Below, one piece after another: positions 11,801-22,370 of a DNA stretch of 64,000 nt; the first letter of the stretch is position 1, and every line of letters starts with the position of its first letter. A model generated the notes under the pieces. That model made no database searches. It was not told the DNA's origin and saw nothing but the letters and a program-made list of their open reading frames with translations. The position numbers were made by a program, and so were the translations under genes. This stretch comes from Rhynchonema sp. JSB1_4 (Eukaryota; Nematoda; Chromadorea; Monhysterida; Xyalidae), in contig JASAMV010007963.1 of NCBI GenBank assembly GCA_030248065.1, forward strand, positions 62,001-126,000, given 5' to 3'.

Positions 11801-14102
11801 TCCTAGATCCCCGCACATAGTTGGGATATTCAGTCTCCCGCACATGCATGGAGTTTTTTAACCTGCCACCTGGGGCAATTCCGTCCCATATTGCATTTGT
11901 ACTCCCCGATCCCGCTCATGGTTGGGATATTCAGTCGCTCGCACATGTATAGCGGTCATCTTGCCACTATGGGCAATTCCGTCCCATATTACATTGGTAC
12001 CCCCAGTTCACCACACATAGTTGGGATATTCAGTCTCCCGCACATGCATGGAGGTTATCCTGCCACCTGGGGCAATTCCGTCCCATATTGCATTTGTACT
12101 CCCAGATCCCCGCTTATAGTTGGGATATTCAGTCGCTCGCACATGTATAGTGGTCATCTTGCCACTTTGGGCAATTCCGTCCCATGTTACATTTGTACTC
12201 CTAGATCCCCGCACATAGTTAGGATATTCAGTCTCCCGCACATGCATGGAGTTTATCCTGCCACATGGGGCAATTCCGTCCCATATTGCATTTGTACTCC
12301 CCGATCCCCGCTCATGGTTGGGATATTCAGTCGCTCGCACATGTATAGCGATCATCTTGCCACTTTGGGCAATTCCGTCCCATATTACATTGGTACCCCC
12401 AGTTCACCACACATAGTTGGGATATTCAGTCTCCCGCACATGCATGGAGATTATCCTGCCACCTGGGGCAATTCCGTCCCATATTGCATTTGTACTCCCC
12501 GATCCCCGCTCATGGTTGGGATATTCAGTCGCTCGCACATGTATAGCGATCATCTTGCCACTTTGGGCAATTCCGTCCCATATTACATTGGTACCCCCAG
12601 TTCACCACACATAGTTGGGATATTCAGTCTCCCGCACATGCATGGAGGTTATCCTGCCACCTGGGGCAATTCCGTCCCATATTGCATTTGTACTCCCAGA
12701 TCCCCGCTTATAGTTGGGATATTCAGTCGCTCGCACATGTATAGAGGTCATCTTGCCACTTTGGGAAATTCCGTCCCATATTACATTGGTACCCCCAGTT
12801 CACCACACATGGTTGGGATATTCAGTCGCTCGCTCATGTATGGAGGTCACTTCAACCTGTGGGCAATTTTATCCTATATTACGATTATGGTTCCACCTGA
12901 CCAGTGCATTTCGGATAAAAAGGATAAACAGGAACAAACTGGAACAAACTGGAACAAACGGGAACAAACGCATTCTGTTGTTCCAGTTTGTTTCCGTTTG
13001 TTCCAGTTTGTTCCTTTTTATATTTTTCGCTTGTTCCAGTTTGTTCCTGTTTAACTTTTTTATTTTTCCTGTGACTCTCACGCTGGTCAAAGTTAGTGGT
13101 TTAAAATCAGACGGAAATCGGCTTAATCGGAAATCGGAAAATGTCGAATTAAAATTAAAAGATTTCACTCGACCAAAACAGCATAGATTCGATCACAATC
13201 TTTTATACCGGTGTTGGTGTTCCGCGAGTATCGCGGCAACCGAATGACATGCAAACCTTCCTTGTTGTTTCAGGGTTACCCCAACGGCTACACCTACGTC
13301 CTACTCCTTCTCCACGCCCTGCAATGCGGCGTGCAACCCCCGGTCTTGCCAAACATCCAAGCCGAGTGGCCAGAGTTGGCTCGGCTTCCAGGCGACCTGA
13401 AGGCAATCACGCCAACCTCCGGGCATTGGCAATCCAGGCAGAATATAACGGAAGGAGAACTGTTTCTCGCTTTCTTGAAGTATTTCGTCGAATTCCAATT
13501 TGCTGACAAGTTCATTTCAATCAGGTAAAGTCGAGATATTTTTAGCAGGTTTCCACAATCATGATTTGTTTGCCGGTCTAAAGTCATACGGACAGAGGGC
13601 TTCTTGAGCGGTTGCTTATTTTGTAAATGGTATAAATTCCGTTTCAGTGTATTTTTTCTCATGTTTTCACACACAACTAAAGTCTTATAAGCTATTCGAA
13701 GTTATATCAGTTGGTTAACAGCGTTTGTTGAAACGTTGCAAAACGTTCCATGGCAAAACGTGGCCTGTTTCGCAGACAGACCGAGGCGCCAGAGTTCGTC
13801 AGTGCGTACGCCTCTGGCAAATGTGCTTCCAAAACCATGGCCACATGGCCATTTTCGATAGAGCACCGTCACAAACGCCAACCCTGATCGGCAACCTTTA
13901 AAACCAAGCAGTTTTTTCTTTCAGCAATGGCTGCGCACTGGATCGAAGCACACTCGACAGTCAATCAGACAACGAAAAGTACCTGATTTACGTTGAAGAC
14001 CCTTTCGAAGAACGCAACACCGCACGGGCACTCACCGAACCAAAGAAACTTGACCAGATTTTGAAGATTTTCAATGAGGAATTGCAAGAATTCGGACACT
14101 AG
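5837..14102 (+). CDS. Endonuclease IV fused to a terminal nucleotidyltransferase
   Basis: Exons: about 5837-6083 (uncertain), 6154-6296, 6562-6730, 7799-7930, 8262-8393, 8461-8565, 8705-8803, 8968-9101, 9172-9377, 9779-9947, 10426-10569, 13274-13524, 13925-14102. From 6154 every phase agrees (620 codons). The first half is endonuclease IV (Nfo/APN-1), the zinc AP endonuclease of base excision repair. Ligand motifs: VHGPYV, FYNIHV, LIETAAGQ, CIDTCHVFAAG, HLNDSK, RQDRHEIIGRG, LILETP; all nine ligands are present. The second half is a Cid1-type poly(A)/poly(U) polymerase: GSGLGTEQSDLDLVL (catalytic DxD), third aspartate in VDLTCD, ELLRAY and VKHWARVRGI, then the PAP-associated domain YPNGYTYVLLLLHALQ, PPVLPN and YVEDPFEERN. 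Exon 8968-9101 encodes both the last endonuclease strand and the first transferase helix. The N-terminal exon has no in-frame ATG, so the true start is unknown. Alternative: two genes, with an unspliced stop at 9137. Confidence 0.8.
6805..7511. mobile_element. hAT-type MITE inside the endonuclease IV part
   Basis: It begins CAGGGTTGTTTC and ends TTTCAACCCTG, with the identical 8-mer ccaacgat on both sides (6797-6804, 7512-7519). That duplication length is typical of hAT elements. It lies in the 1.07-kb intron between the exons ending at 6730 and starting at 7799. A close relative occurs at 60657-61359 and an old inverted copy at about 18320-18848. No transposase is encoded. Confidence 0.85.
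11126..11763. repeat. Tandem array, about 145-bp unit
   Basis: Units start with GATACTGGCGATTTT at about 11127, 11271, 11415, 11560 and 11705, so the period is 144-145 bp with about 4.4 copies. Units differ by a few substitutions. Each includes GTGATCGGGTCGACGGTCAC (a near palindrome) and GTCATCGAGGTCC. Confidence 0.85.
11764..12880. repeat. Tandem array, about 99-bp unit with alternating variants
   Basis: GGATATTCAGTC recurs every 96-100 bp, about eleven times. Two variants alternate: one with GTCGCTCGCACATGTATAG and one with GTCTCCCGCACATGCATGG, so the higher-order period is about 198 bp. Because 99 is a multiple of three, a 387-residue open frame runs through the array on the plus strand. 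I read that as a by-product of the period, not a gene. Confidence 0.85.
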
Positions 14103-15116
14103 ACTTCATGATCAACCTTGAAGGGCAAGCGCTGCGACTCTGATTGCACTGCGGCTAATGTAAGCATAGGCAAATTTTGTATCATCCGTAATTTGCGATA
14201 AAGTTGGGGCACTAAATTCCACTGCGATTGCACTTCCATTGCGATAAAGTTGCAGGGATATCGTTCAAAATTTGCCTGATGTCATGCAACCGTGCAACCG
14301 TTATCGTAATTGCAGTATAGCTGCCCCTAAGGTTGATACGGTGTACTACAGTATCTGCCCAGCACAAATGCAACCTTTGCATCATAATATTGTCATGTTA
14401 TGATCCGATTACTGCGTTTGCGGAACATGCGCTAAACAATCAGTAACACATGTATGTATAACAATGAAAAATAATAGGATAATCCGAGCGACAGTGATAC
14501 AATAAAACTACTATTTTGAACAAATTCTCAGCATTGAAATGATGAAACTCTCAGAAAACTCTTAGAAGAACTGAAAAATTATCCCAAGCCACCAATGGAT
14601 ACTATGAACGTCTTCAGATGAGGAAATAATAATGAAACTGCAACGTAATACCAAATATAAAGGCAAACTACAACAACACGAGTCCAATTTCGAAGGTGGT
14701 GGGTATTCAAAAAAACGAATCGAAAGAGAAAATCATCAGTATTCTTCAACCTGTAACATTTCCCAAATCAGCAGCCACGTCAGAATGTTTCATTGTTCTG
14801 CCAGCTGCGAAATCGAGCTCATGTTCGTGTAGTTTGCCTTTACAGGTGTACACGCTATCAAGCAGCTAAACATGACTCGTTTCGATAGAGTCAAGTCCCG
14901 TCACGTCGAGCAGAATACTTGCGTGTACGAAAAATCAATCCCCAAAAAACCAAATCTTAAAGATGTCCACCGCTCCATTATCGTAATGACATTGCAAGCA
15001 GCGAAGACAGTGATTCAAATCATATGTCAATATATTTTTGGTCCAGTCGGAATTCTGCCATGGAGTGCGCATGAACGCTCTGGTCACGTGCAAATGCGAA
15101 TGTTTTTTATTTGAAA
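14103..15116. other. Downstream flank of the fusion gene, duplicated elsewhere
   Basis: No gene was recognised. The interval includes a possible polyadenylation signal (aataaa at about 14501). Up to about 15020 it is repeated with few differences at 23661-24560, as part of a duplication that also covers the last two TUTase exons. Confidence 0.6.
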
Positions 15117-15931
15117 CCCACACATTTTTACAGGAGGAGAAAAAATGAAAAAGTTTGAGGCAGGCCTGTGCAAAACATAAGGTAATACAATAGAAGATAT
15201 TTTCAGCGTTTTATACTCAGACGTTTTTCTGTTAAACGAGACATAAAGCATTGTGCGAAACGCCATGTGTGATAAATAATAAACGAAACACTCCAAAAAA
15301 TCAAGCCTTTTTAAAGCACCCCTTACTCTAGCATAATTTTAGGCATCAGTGGTGAATGAAATAAGTTGTCAATTAGAAATAAAAATCGTCTAATTATCTA
15401 GTATTCAGGATGTGCTTTTCGTTTTTCAAAACCCTGCACAGCTCACACAATGTTTACCACAACATGCGCAAGGCACCCATTCCCACAGCGCACACACACA
15501 AAGCTGAAACATTATCCCCGGCCGGCTGTGTGTTGTCGTTGTGTGTGCGCTGTGCGTGGTCTGAATGGCAGCCTTGCGCATGTTGTGGTAAACATTGTGT
15601 GAGCTGTGTAGGGTTTTGAAAAACGAAAAGCACATCCTGAATACTAGATAATTAGACGATTTTTATTTCTAATTGACAATTTATTTCATTCACCACAGAT
15701 GCTTAAAATTATGCTAGAGTAAAAGGGTGCTTTAAAAAGGCTTGATTTTTTGGAGTGTTTCGTTTATTATTTATCACACATGGCGTTTCGCACAATGCTT
15801 TATATCTCGTTTAACAGAAAAACGTCTGAGTATAAAACGCTGAAAATATCTTCTATTGGATTACCTTGTGTTTCGCACAGGCCTGCCTCAAACTTTTTTC
15901 ATTTTTTTCTCCTCCTGTAAAAATGTGTGGG
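15117..15931. repeat. 815-bp near-perfect palindrome (fold-back element)
   Basis: The left arm starts CCCACACATTTTTACAGGAG and the right arm ends CTCCTGTAAAAATGTGTGGG. The arms (about 15117-15475 and 15575-15931) pair almost throughout with a few mismatches. Even the roughly 100-bp centre is partly self-complementary (CACAGCGCACACACACAA against TTGTGTGTGCGCTGTGCG). Nearly identical reading frames on the two strands result from the symmetry. No clear target duplication was found. Confidence 0.9.
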
Positions 15932-16507
15932 CTCCGTGAAACATCACAAAGCAACGACTTGAAAATCTATTACCTAAATCTGGGTTTCTGATACCTAGTC
16001 TTCATTTTCTGAAAAAATGACTGCAAACGAACGCGGTCAACGATCAATTGTAGATTCACTTTAACAACGATTTTTTAAGTTTTTTGGCGTTTTAACTGGG
16101 CACTATTACACACACTGTTTGTGCGTTTCATGCATAAAGTACAGTTTACTGAGAACGTAGTTGCACATTCTGCTTTCTTGGTTGAAATCAGTTGAGAAAT
16201 TGTTGGAACTTGCCCGAAACCAAACTCACACGGGGCTCGAAATGCGATTGCTTCAGTGGGATATCGGACGAAACTCCCTCAGAAAATTAATTCTTCGGAA
16301 AAGTTTCAGTAGACAGCTCAGTGATGTTTCATAGGATCTGACCAAATGAAAAGAGCAACCGATTATCGATGGAGTCACATTATTATAATGACGTCGCCAA
16401 GCCGTCACATAATACATTAGAAGTTTTTCAGCCAATTAACAGATGCAATCATTGGAGGAAGCAAACCCTTCCTTGTACAAGTAACAAAATACCGGTGCAC
16501 CCCAGCG
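15932..16507. other. Interval with no recognised feature
   Basis: I see only short frames without coding character and no family repeat. Confidence 0.5.
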
Positions 16508-16690
16508 CATGTCAAGTAAGAAAACTTCGAAAGCCTCTATTCGGAAACGATTTTCCACCTTTTTCCGAATAGGGTCCCGGGGGCGTTATATGAAAAAATC
16601 AGGTACATTACATTGTGCAACATCAATCGCTTTATGCCAGACGCTGCTGGCACAGCTCCTGGCCCTTGACATGTGAAAGCAGGCATGTGT
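16508..16690. repeat. Dispersed repeat containing an empty hAT insertion site
   Basis: About 180 bp beginning CATGTCAAGTAAGAAAACTT is repeated at about 21920-22412. The copy here has the uninterrupted sequence gctggcac followed by agctcctggccc at 16646, where the other copy carries a 308-bp element flanked by two copies of gctggcac. Confidence 0.85.
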
Positions 16691-16967
16691 GTGACCCAAT
16701 GCCCAAACTCCGACTACCCACCAAACGATAAACGACTACTACGTCAATAAGAGCAACGCCGAAAAAAGAGTAGCGCCAATAAGGGACCAGCACTGGTATT
16801 GTGAATCATTGTGGAGAGCATCAAAGGCCGGACGACGAAGAAAAACAAGAGAAAATAAAGAAAACAGAGATTGGAAGGAACGCGCAGAGAGAATATGCAA
16901 AGTACTACACATTCTACATAAGCATACATGCATAAACATGTAACCCCGACCAAGCACCAAATACATA

Positions 16968-17251
16968 TTGGTGGCACAATGACCATATGAGAATCCATCC
17001 AAAACCACATTGATTTTCAGGATTCTAAAGATTAGTCACGCTTAACCACTGCGCTATTTGTAGTTCTCACAAAACATTTTCATCTGAAACTAAACAAGCC
17101 GGTCAACCACGTTTTTAATCCCTGAAACATTTCGCTTACTGCATACTTTGTGTGCGATTACACGTTGGCGCGCAACGTTGATTTGAATTTTCTGGCTTGT
17201 CAATTTAGGAAAAATTTTGGATGGATTCTCATATAGTCATTGTGCGACCAA
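16968..17251. mobile_element. Tc1/mariner-like MITE
   Basis: Ends TTGGTGGCACAATGACCATA and TATAGTCATTGTGCGACCAA are inverted repeats, flanked by TA on both sides. The interior shares cacgcttaaccactgcgct and tgatttgaatttt-like segments with other copies (22580, 37617, 47190, 53820, 57221). No coding capacity. Confidence 0.75.
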
Positions 17252-17589
17252 TATCAATCGTCAACTATACTGTATGGGAAAAATATTCCCGTGATTTTCA
17301 AAAAAAATATTCAGTCCGGAGAAAATTGACAAACATCTATTCATAATCACTTTACATTGCAATTAAAATCAAACAAGATTTCAAAGACATAAAAAAGTCA
17401 TCATCAGCTTTCCTGAATTCAAGACTGCTCCGACCCGCTCAAAAATCAACTCCTATAAAACATCAGTAAAAACAGAACAATAATACCGAAACCGAAGGAC
17501 TGAGCGATCAAACCACCGATTTTGACCAGCGACCACAAAATGTGCAATCAGAAGAAATGCAGTTAGTTCGCATTTTACTGCTTATTGTG

Positions 17590-18300
17590 TCGGTCGCACA
17601 ATGGCCATATATAAGAGTTCATCAAATTAATTCTGATTTTCAGGTTCTGTCAGTCTTAAAGGGGCAGCGACATCATTATTTTTCACGACGCACCGCCTGA
17701 TTTTATGTCAGAAATTGAAAGACCACATCCGAAGGAACATGTCTTACAAAGACAACAACATTAACCCGCGCTGTTTTCAGCATGAAAATCACCCCCGAAC
17801 ATCGAATGTCAGGAACAAAAGTCAGTTTGCTGTAGTCGCTCGGCTGCTTGAAACTCAGACATCGAGCTCAAAAAATTATGATATGGACTCGGTGCTTATG
17901 TAATATCAGCGAAACGTTTTTCCGGCAACCAGCTCCAAGCACCTGTCGACGTTGCAATTTTTGTGGCAGCTGAAATGTTTCGAAAATATTACATAAGCGC
18001 CGAGTCCATATCATAATTTTTTTGAGCTCGATGCCTAATCCTCAAGCGGCCGAGCGACTACAGCAAACTGACTTTTGTTCATGACATTCGACGTTCGGGG
18101 GTGATTTTCATGCGGAAAACAGCGCGGGTCAATGATGTTGTTTTTGTAAGACATGTTCCTTCGGATGCCGTCTTTCAATTTCTGACATAAAATCAGGCGG
18201 TGTATCGTGAAAAATAATAATGTCGCGCCCCCTTTAACCACTGAGCTATTTGTACATCCGATAAAACATTTTCATCTGAAAATAGCTGAAATAAATAGCT
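17590..18300. mobile_element. Tc1/mariner-like MITE copy split by a later insertion
   Basis: The left part (17590-17659, starting ggtcgcacaatggccatata) and the right part (from 18234, taaccactgagctatttgta) are the two halves of one copy of the TTGGTCGCAC family. A TTAA-flanked element interrupts them. Uninterrupted relatives read cttaaccactg across this point. Confidence 0.7.
17660..18233. mobile_element. TTAA-flanked fold-back MITE (piggyBac-like target)
   Basis: Ends AGGGGCAGCGACATC and GATGTCGCGCCCCCT are inverted repeats, with TTAA at 17656-17659 and 18234-18237. Arms of about 245 bp (17660-17905, 17985-18233) make it almost palindromic. Its target is another MITE. The superfamily is inferred from the TTAA target only. 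Confidence 0.75.
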
Positions 18301-18319
18301 AAAATAAACATTTCAAAAT

Positions 18320-18848
18320 AACGCTTCAGGATAAATAAAATCGATACAACGTTATTCAAAAATTGAAAATTTTTCGCCAGCGATCGAACATGTATGGTGA
18401 TATCTGGTAATATTTTGCAGATTCTGCGGTATCTGACCAGTCTGAGGTTGATGTTGACTGATGATGTTATACTCTTGTAGCATGCCGTAAACGTATGTTT
18501 TGATGCACCTAATGGCGTACGAGTGATATACGACCACCAAAATATGGATTTACAGCCCAAATCTTGCGTGTCACATTGACTTTGTACACTCCGATTTTGC
18601 ACCGAACCTGCATTGTATATACATGTAGATGTAGCAGCATGCAGTGGTACATTATAGGTGCCACATCACTTTTAAAGGCCAGCCCCAGATTTTGGAGAAA
18701 TTGGTCCGTCCACAGAAAAATGCCTAATGTTTACCTCGAAAAAGGCCTTTTTTGGACATTTCCGCCCATTTTGGGCACCTTTTTTTTTAAAAAAAAGCAA
18801 AATCTGAAGCAAAAGCTTTTTTAATTAAAAGCTTTTTTAAACAACCCA
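18320..18848. mobile_element. Old inverted copy of the hAT-type MITE at 6805
   Basis: In reverse orientation, several blocks match the 6805-7511 element: the fragment around aggataaataaaatcgat, the segment around ccaaatcttgcgtgtcacat, the cattttgggca block and the terminal aacaaccc. One terminus is decayed and no target duplication is clear. Confidence 0.65.
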
Positions 18849-19121
18849 GGTGTGAGTCTAGTTCCCCTTTACAATTCAGGAAAAAAGTTGATGAATTCCT
18901 ACATATATCGTCGTTGTGCAACCAATAGTATGTACTGTATATTTCTTCCCCGCTATGTGGTGCAGCCAAAAGCCAATCTGTACACTGTATAGTGTATACT
19001 GTCTGTTTTTTAAGCATATTTTGATGGAACCAACCCCAAAATACCGCACGCACCCGAAGCCGGTCCTCAAAAGTGTCGTAAACATCGGCTGTTCTATTTT
19101 GCAGGATGCTGCAAAGGCCAC

Positions 19122-19578
19122 ATGCCCGCCCGAATTCATGTCACGCGCAGGGGCACGTACGTGCTCATCCTGATATGGTTGGTGTGTGGGGCAGGTATCG
19201 GCATCCTACATGTATGGCAGCAGAAAGACCCGCAAGATCCGACATTGTACGCGTGCCGAAAGTGCGCGCGGATACACGAGGTATACGTTTCATTGGCTTC
19301 ATATTCGGGTGCGTACGTGCGTTTATTAGAAGAAATACGGTATGCAGGTGGCGAGAAACCAGGATGTTACGCCGCCACCAGGCCGAATGGGACCAGTGCC
19401 AACCATACGAGTTCGAATCGACGAAGGTCACTGGCAGCCAAATCATGAACTGCGCTGGGCAACAAATTCTGAAGCGCACGTGTGCACCGACGATCAGTTT
19501 ATCAACTGGATGCGGGAGAACGCGCCTGTGCGAGCAGTTCATCATGACGAGGATGAAAGGCAAGTGGCAGCACCTTAA
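19122..19578 (+). CDS. Small single-pass membrane or secreted protein, unrecognised
   Basis: Two exons, 19122-19280 and 19348-19578, joined in phase 0 across a 67-bp GT-AG intron, give 129 residues ending DERQVAAP. Residues about 12-32 (TYVLILIWLVCGAGIGILHV) form a hydrophobic segment after a basic start (MPARIHVTRRG), consistent with a signal anchor or signal peptide. The rest is polar with three cysteines and an acidic-basic tail. AATAAA lies at 19585, just after the stop. An acceptor at 19104 means there may be an upstream exon adding CCKGH before the methionine used here. I do not recognise a family. Confidence 0.5.
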
Positions 19579-19956
19579 CCGTAAATAAATGTGCATTTCT
19601 CAAATGCACGTGAACCTGCAAAACGTATTGAATTATTGACAATACTTTTGGGGAATGTTTTTCTGGCCCGTTAACCTGTGCCATAATGCACATGATGTGT
19701 GTGTTGAGCTGAATATGGCGGTCACGTGATTGCCAGTTGGGCTGCATGTTGCGTTTTACGGATCAGTCCAACAATTTATTTTTGTTTTCTATGAGGCCAA
19801 CAGAACCCCATTCGGAAAACAGCGGCAAATCAACCTTTTACCAGGAAAAGATAAAAAGGGAAAATATCACCAAAATAAGCCAACTATTTGCTCGAAAGTT
19901 ACTTTCGACCGGGAAACTCAGAATGACTGTGACTTTATTTGACAAACCATTTTAGG

Positions 19957-20588
19957 ATGCAGAATTTTTGCAGATTTGTGCAAGAGCTTTATGGCACAGA
20001 AAGTGATGCAGACGAAAATCCTCAATCAAACAATCAAGGGAACAAACAAAGCAACGCCAACAGCCCGACCGGATGCGGTGGCGGTTCGTCGGAGGGCTCT
20101 GGCGGTGCGCGCGCTGGCAACACCAACAACAACGGAGGAAACAGCGGCAGCGACGACGATGATGAAGATGAGGAAAGACGCCCCCGATCTCCCGAATACC
20201 TGGACCTACAACAGAACCCAGCCGTTCGCAATGCATATCTTTGTGCACTATATACAAACTGTGCAACAAGTTCCGTAGTCGTCTCGTCGTAATTTGACCC
20301 GCCGTTCTCGCGTTTCAGCCGAAAAACGCACGCCGATACGAAAACGCATTAAACGGTCTCTGGAGACTCCTGCTCACGTTTGTTGACGCCAACGGCCGAC
20401 AACAACGCGTCACCGGCCTCGCTCGTCCACTGGCATTGAACGACGCCACCCTAGCCGTATTACGTGAGCGAACTGCCCTTAAGACGGAGACCACACCGGA
20501 CCGCGTGGAGCTGTTTGTCCCGGGTATGCGAGGCCCCATAGCTGGGCGATTTCTCCAACTTGGTGATCGGTACGGTCTTGCTGCATGA
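19957..20588 (+). CDS. Two-exon gene with acidic linker and a compact C-terminal domain, unrecognised
   Basis: Exons 19957-20274 and 20319-20588 are joined in phase 0 across a 44-bp intron (gtagtc...gtttcag) to give 195 residues. After a short N-terminus (MQNFCRFVQELYGTESDADE) there is a Gly/Ser/Asn-rich linker with an acidic run (about residues 68-76). Then a folded-looking domain: EYLDLQQNPAVRNAYLCALY, RRYENALNGLWRLLLTFVDA, and VELFVPGMRGPIAGRFLQLG. Codon use in exon 2 is GC-rich and clearly protein-like. The stop is TGA at 20586. The first methionine is a choice; an acceptor at 19973 would make this an internal exon. The last 80 bp of coding sequence and the 3' flank are repeated at 22412. 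Confidence 0.55.
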
Positions 20589-21037
20589 TCAGGCCACTTT
20601 TTGTATGAAGGATATATTTCCCACTTAACGTTTTCCGCCCAGTTATTTCTGCGAGCGTTTGCATTTTATCAGCTACCTGAGAACAACGATTACGTGTTAG
20701 TCGAAGGTCAGGCAGATTCAGTAAATCGAAATACCATTTAATCCAAATAGTCACACCCACACATCCAAGGCAAGATGGCGTTCCCTCAGTGACACGTTAC
20801 CGCACCGATCACTCAGTTTGATATCGTCCATCGCGAACTCTCGAAGTTTGTTTTCGAAGAGTACATTAGAAAACAAGAATGAAGAAACAAATATCCAACA
20901 GTAACTCTTTTTGGAAAACCGAATCCGGGTAACTGCCGGCCGTTGCTTCATTAGAAAGTTACATATACAAATCCAACTGAAATATGTTCTTGAACTGAAG
21001 CAATATAATAAACCATCATGACAAGATGCTATTGCAG

Positions 21038-21471
21038 ATCCGAGGGGTGTGCCGGAAATCATCTCAGACGGATCCGACTTGCAAGACATCGCAGTGCAAC
21101 ATGGCAACCACGAACCAGACCTCGTGTTAGGTGTCATGGCAAGTGAGTCCAAGCATTTTGTGTTTTGTTTTTTATTTCTTTTTTCATCACTCGGACAGGC
21201 AACAACTATACTGTACGTACATACATACAACAACCATATTGCAGGATTGCGCACACCAGCTACAGCCACCACCGACCAACGACAAGACGACACTCATTTC
21301 GAACTTGATCGCGCGCAATCCTCGAGACAAAACGTGGTACGATTCCAAAAACAGACAAAGATAGAGGACCCAAAAAACGACAAACCTGATTCCAAAGAAA
21401 AGCGACCAAAAGATCGGGACCATGATGAACACGACAGATTCAACCGACGCTTGACCGATTCTCACAATTAA
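21038..21471 (+). CDS. Charged C-terminal exons of an unrecognised gene (partial)
   Basis: Exon 21038-21142 (VPEIISDGSDLQDIAVQHGN...) joins exon 21245-21471 in phase 1 across a GT-AG intron (acceptor ttgcag). The last exon is rich in Lys, Asp and Arg and ends FNRRLTDSHN with a stop at 21469-21471. Upstream exons were not found. It could be the 3' end of a nuclear or RNA-binding type protein judging by charge alone; I assign no function. Confidence 0.4.
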
Positions 21472-21920
21472 AACTAGTATCTAGCAGACTCTAAAACCTG
21501 ATTTGTCGACAGCGTGATCCACATTATTTTTGTTTCCACCCGTGATAAAACCAGACACAAGGCAAGCCACCCGTTTACAACTTACCGAATAAAACAGTGA
21601 CTAGCTGCTACCTTAGACATTCTTGGTTTAGGCTCGTGCACAGGCCTTAGACTAGGAGACCGGCCATGTAGCTGCCAAAGCGAATTTCGTCGATGCAAGT
21701 CATCGCAGCTGCCGCGCCACATTCGACGGCTGTTTTTGGTAGTCAGCCGGCCCTCTGAATGGCGTCATGTCATCTTCTGTCGAAAGAATTTCCACCAACG
21801 TATGGAGAATGGAGTGCAAATTACACACGTAACCGTAGATCGAGGATTAAACTACCGTTGAAAATCATCCAGAGCTCTGTGAACTCTGAGCCGCCAAACC
21901 AAACGTATGCTCAGCGCATA
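21472..21920. other. Interval with no recognised feature
   Basis: It contains a possible polyadenylation signal (aataaa at about 21587) for the gene ending at 21471. Otherwise I see nothing. Confidence 0.45.
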
Positions 21921-22062
21921 TCAAGTAAGAAAACTTCGAAAGGCTCTATTCGAAAACGATTTTCCACCTTTTTCCGAATAGGGTCCCGGGGGCGTTATAT
22001 GAAAAAATCCGGTACATTACATTGTGCAACATCAATCGCTTTATGCCAGACGCTGCTGGCAC

Positions 22063-22370
22063 CAGGGTTGGGCAAAAAAAAACGGCGGCGTTTTTTCTTA
22101 AAAAAAAGCCTGGGTCGTTTTTCGTTTTTTTTAATCCTGAATTTCCTTGATTTTCCCTGATTTTTCAGGGAAAGTACCCTGATTATCAAGGAAAATCAAT
22201 TTTTTGTCCCATTTTTTTTCAAAAAATTTTCGACCAATTTTTACTTTGTCGAGATACGTCGATATACGGAGTTTGGCTTTCAGTGATGACCCCGGCCAAA
22301 GTTGGTCCCACGATGCGGGTCTGATAAAAAAACGATTTTTTGAAAAAAAAACGTTTTTTGCCCAACCCTG
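22063..22370. mobile_element. hAT-type MITE with matching empty site at 16646
   Basis: 308 bp, from CAGGGTTGGGC to GCCCAACCCTG, flanked by gctggcac on both sides (22055-22062, 22371-22378). The host repeat exists without the insertion at 16508-16690, so both boundaries are exact. Confidence 0.92.

Larger units (their letters stand above)
10758..13073. mobile_element. 2.3-kb TIR element carrying satellite DNA, in a TUTase intron
   Basis: A perfect 36-bp inverted repeat bounds this element: left arm 10758-10793 starting CACAGGAAAAATAAAAAAGT, right arm 13038-13073 ending TTTTTCCTGTG. The trinucleotide act flanks both sides. Just inside each arm are clusters of the GGAACAAACT/AGTTTGTTCC decamer, inverted with respect to each other. 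The centre consists of two different tandem arrays (listed separately). It is wholly within the 2.7-kb intron 10570-13273, which explains why this intron is so much longer than its neighbours. No transposase was seen. The superfamily is unknown; the ends do not match the hAT, Tc1 or Harbinger patterns used elsewhere here. Confidence 0.7.

Noticed and set aside
11891..13054. 387-codon plus-strand frame
   Set aside because: It is produced by a 99-bp tandem array whose period is a multiple of three. The opposite strand is also partly open, and it lies in an intron.
15410..15635. Two similar cysteine-rich frames on opposite strands
   Set aside because: They are mirror images caused by the palindrome 15117-15931.
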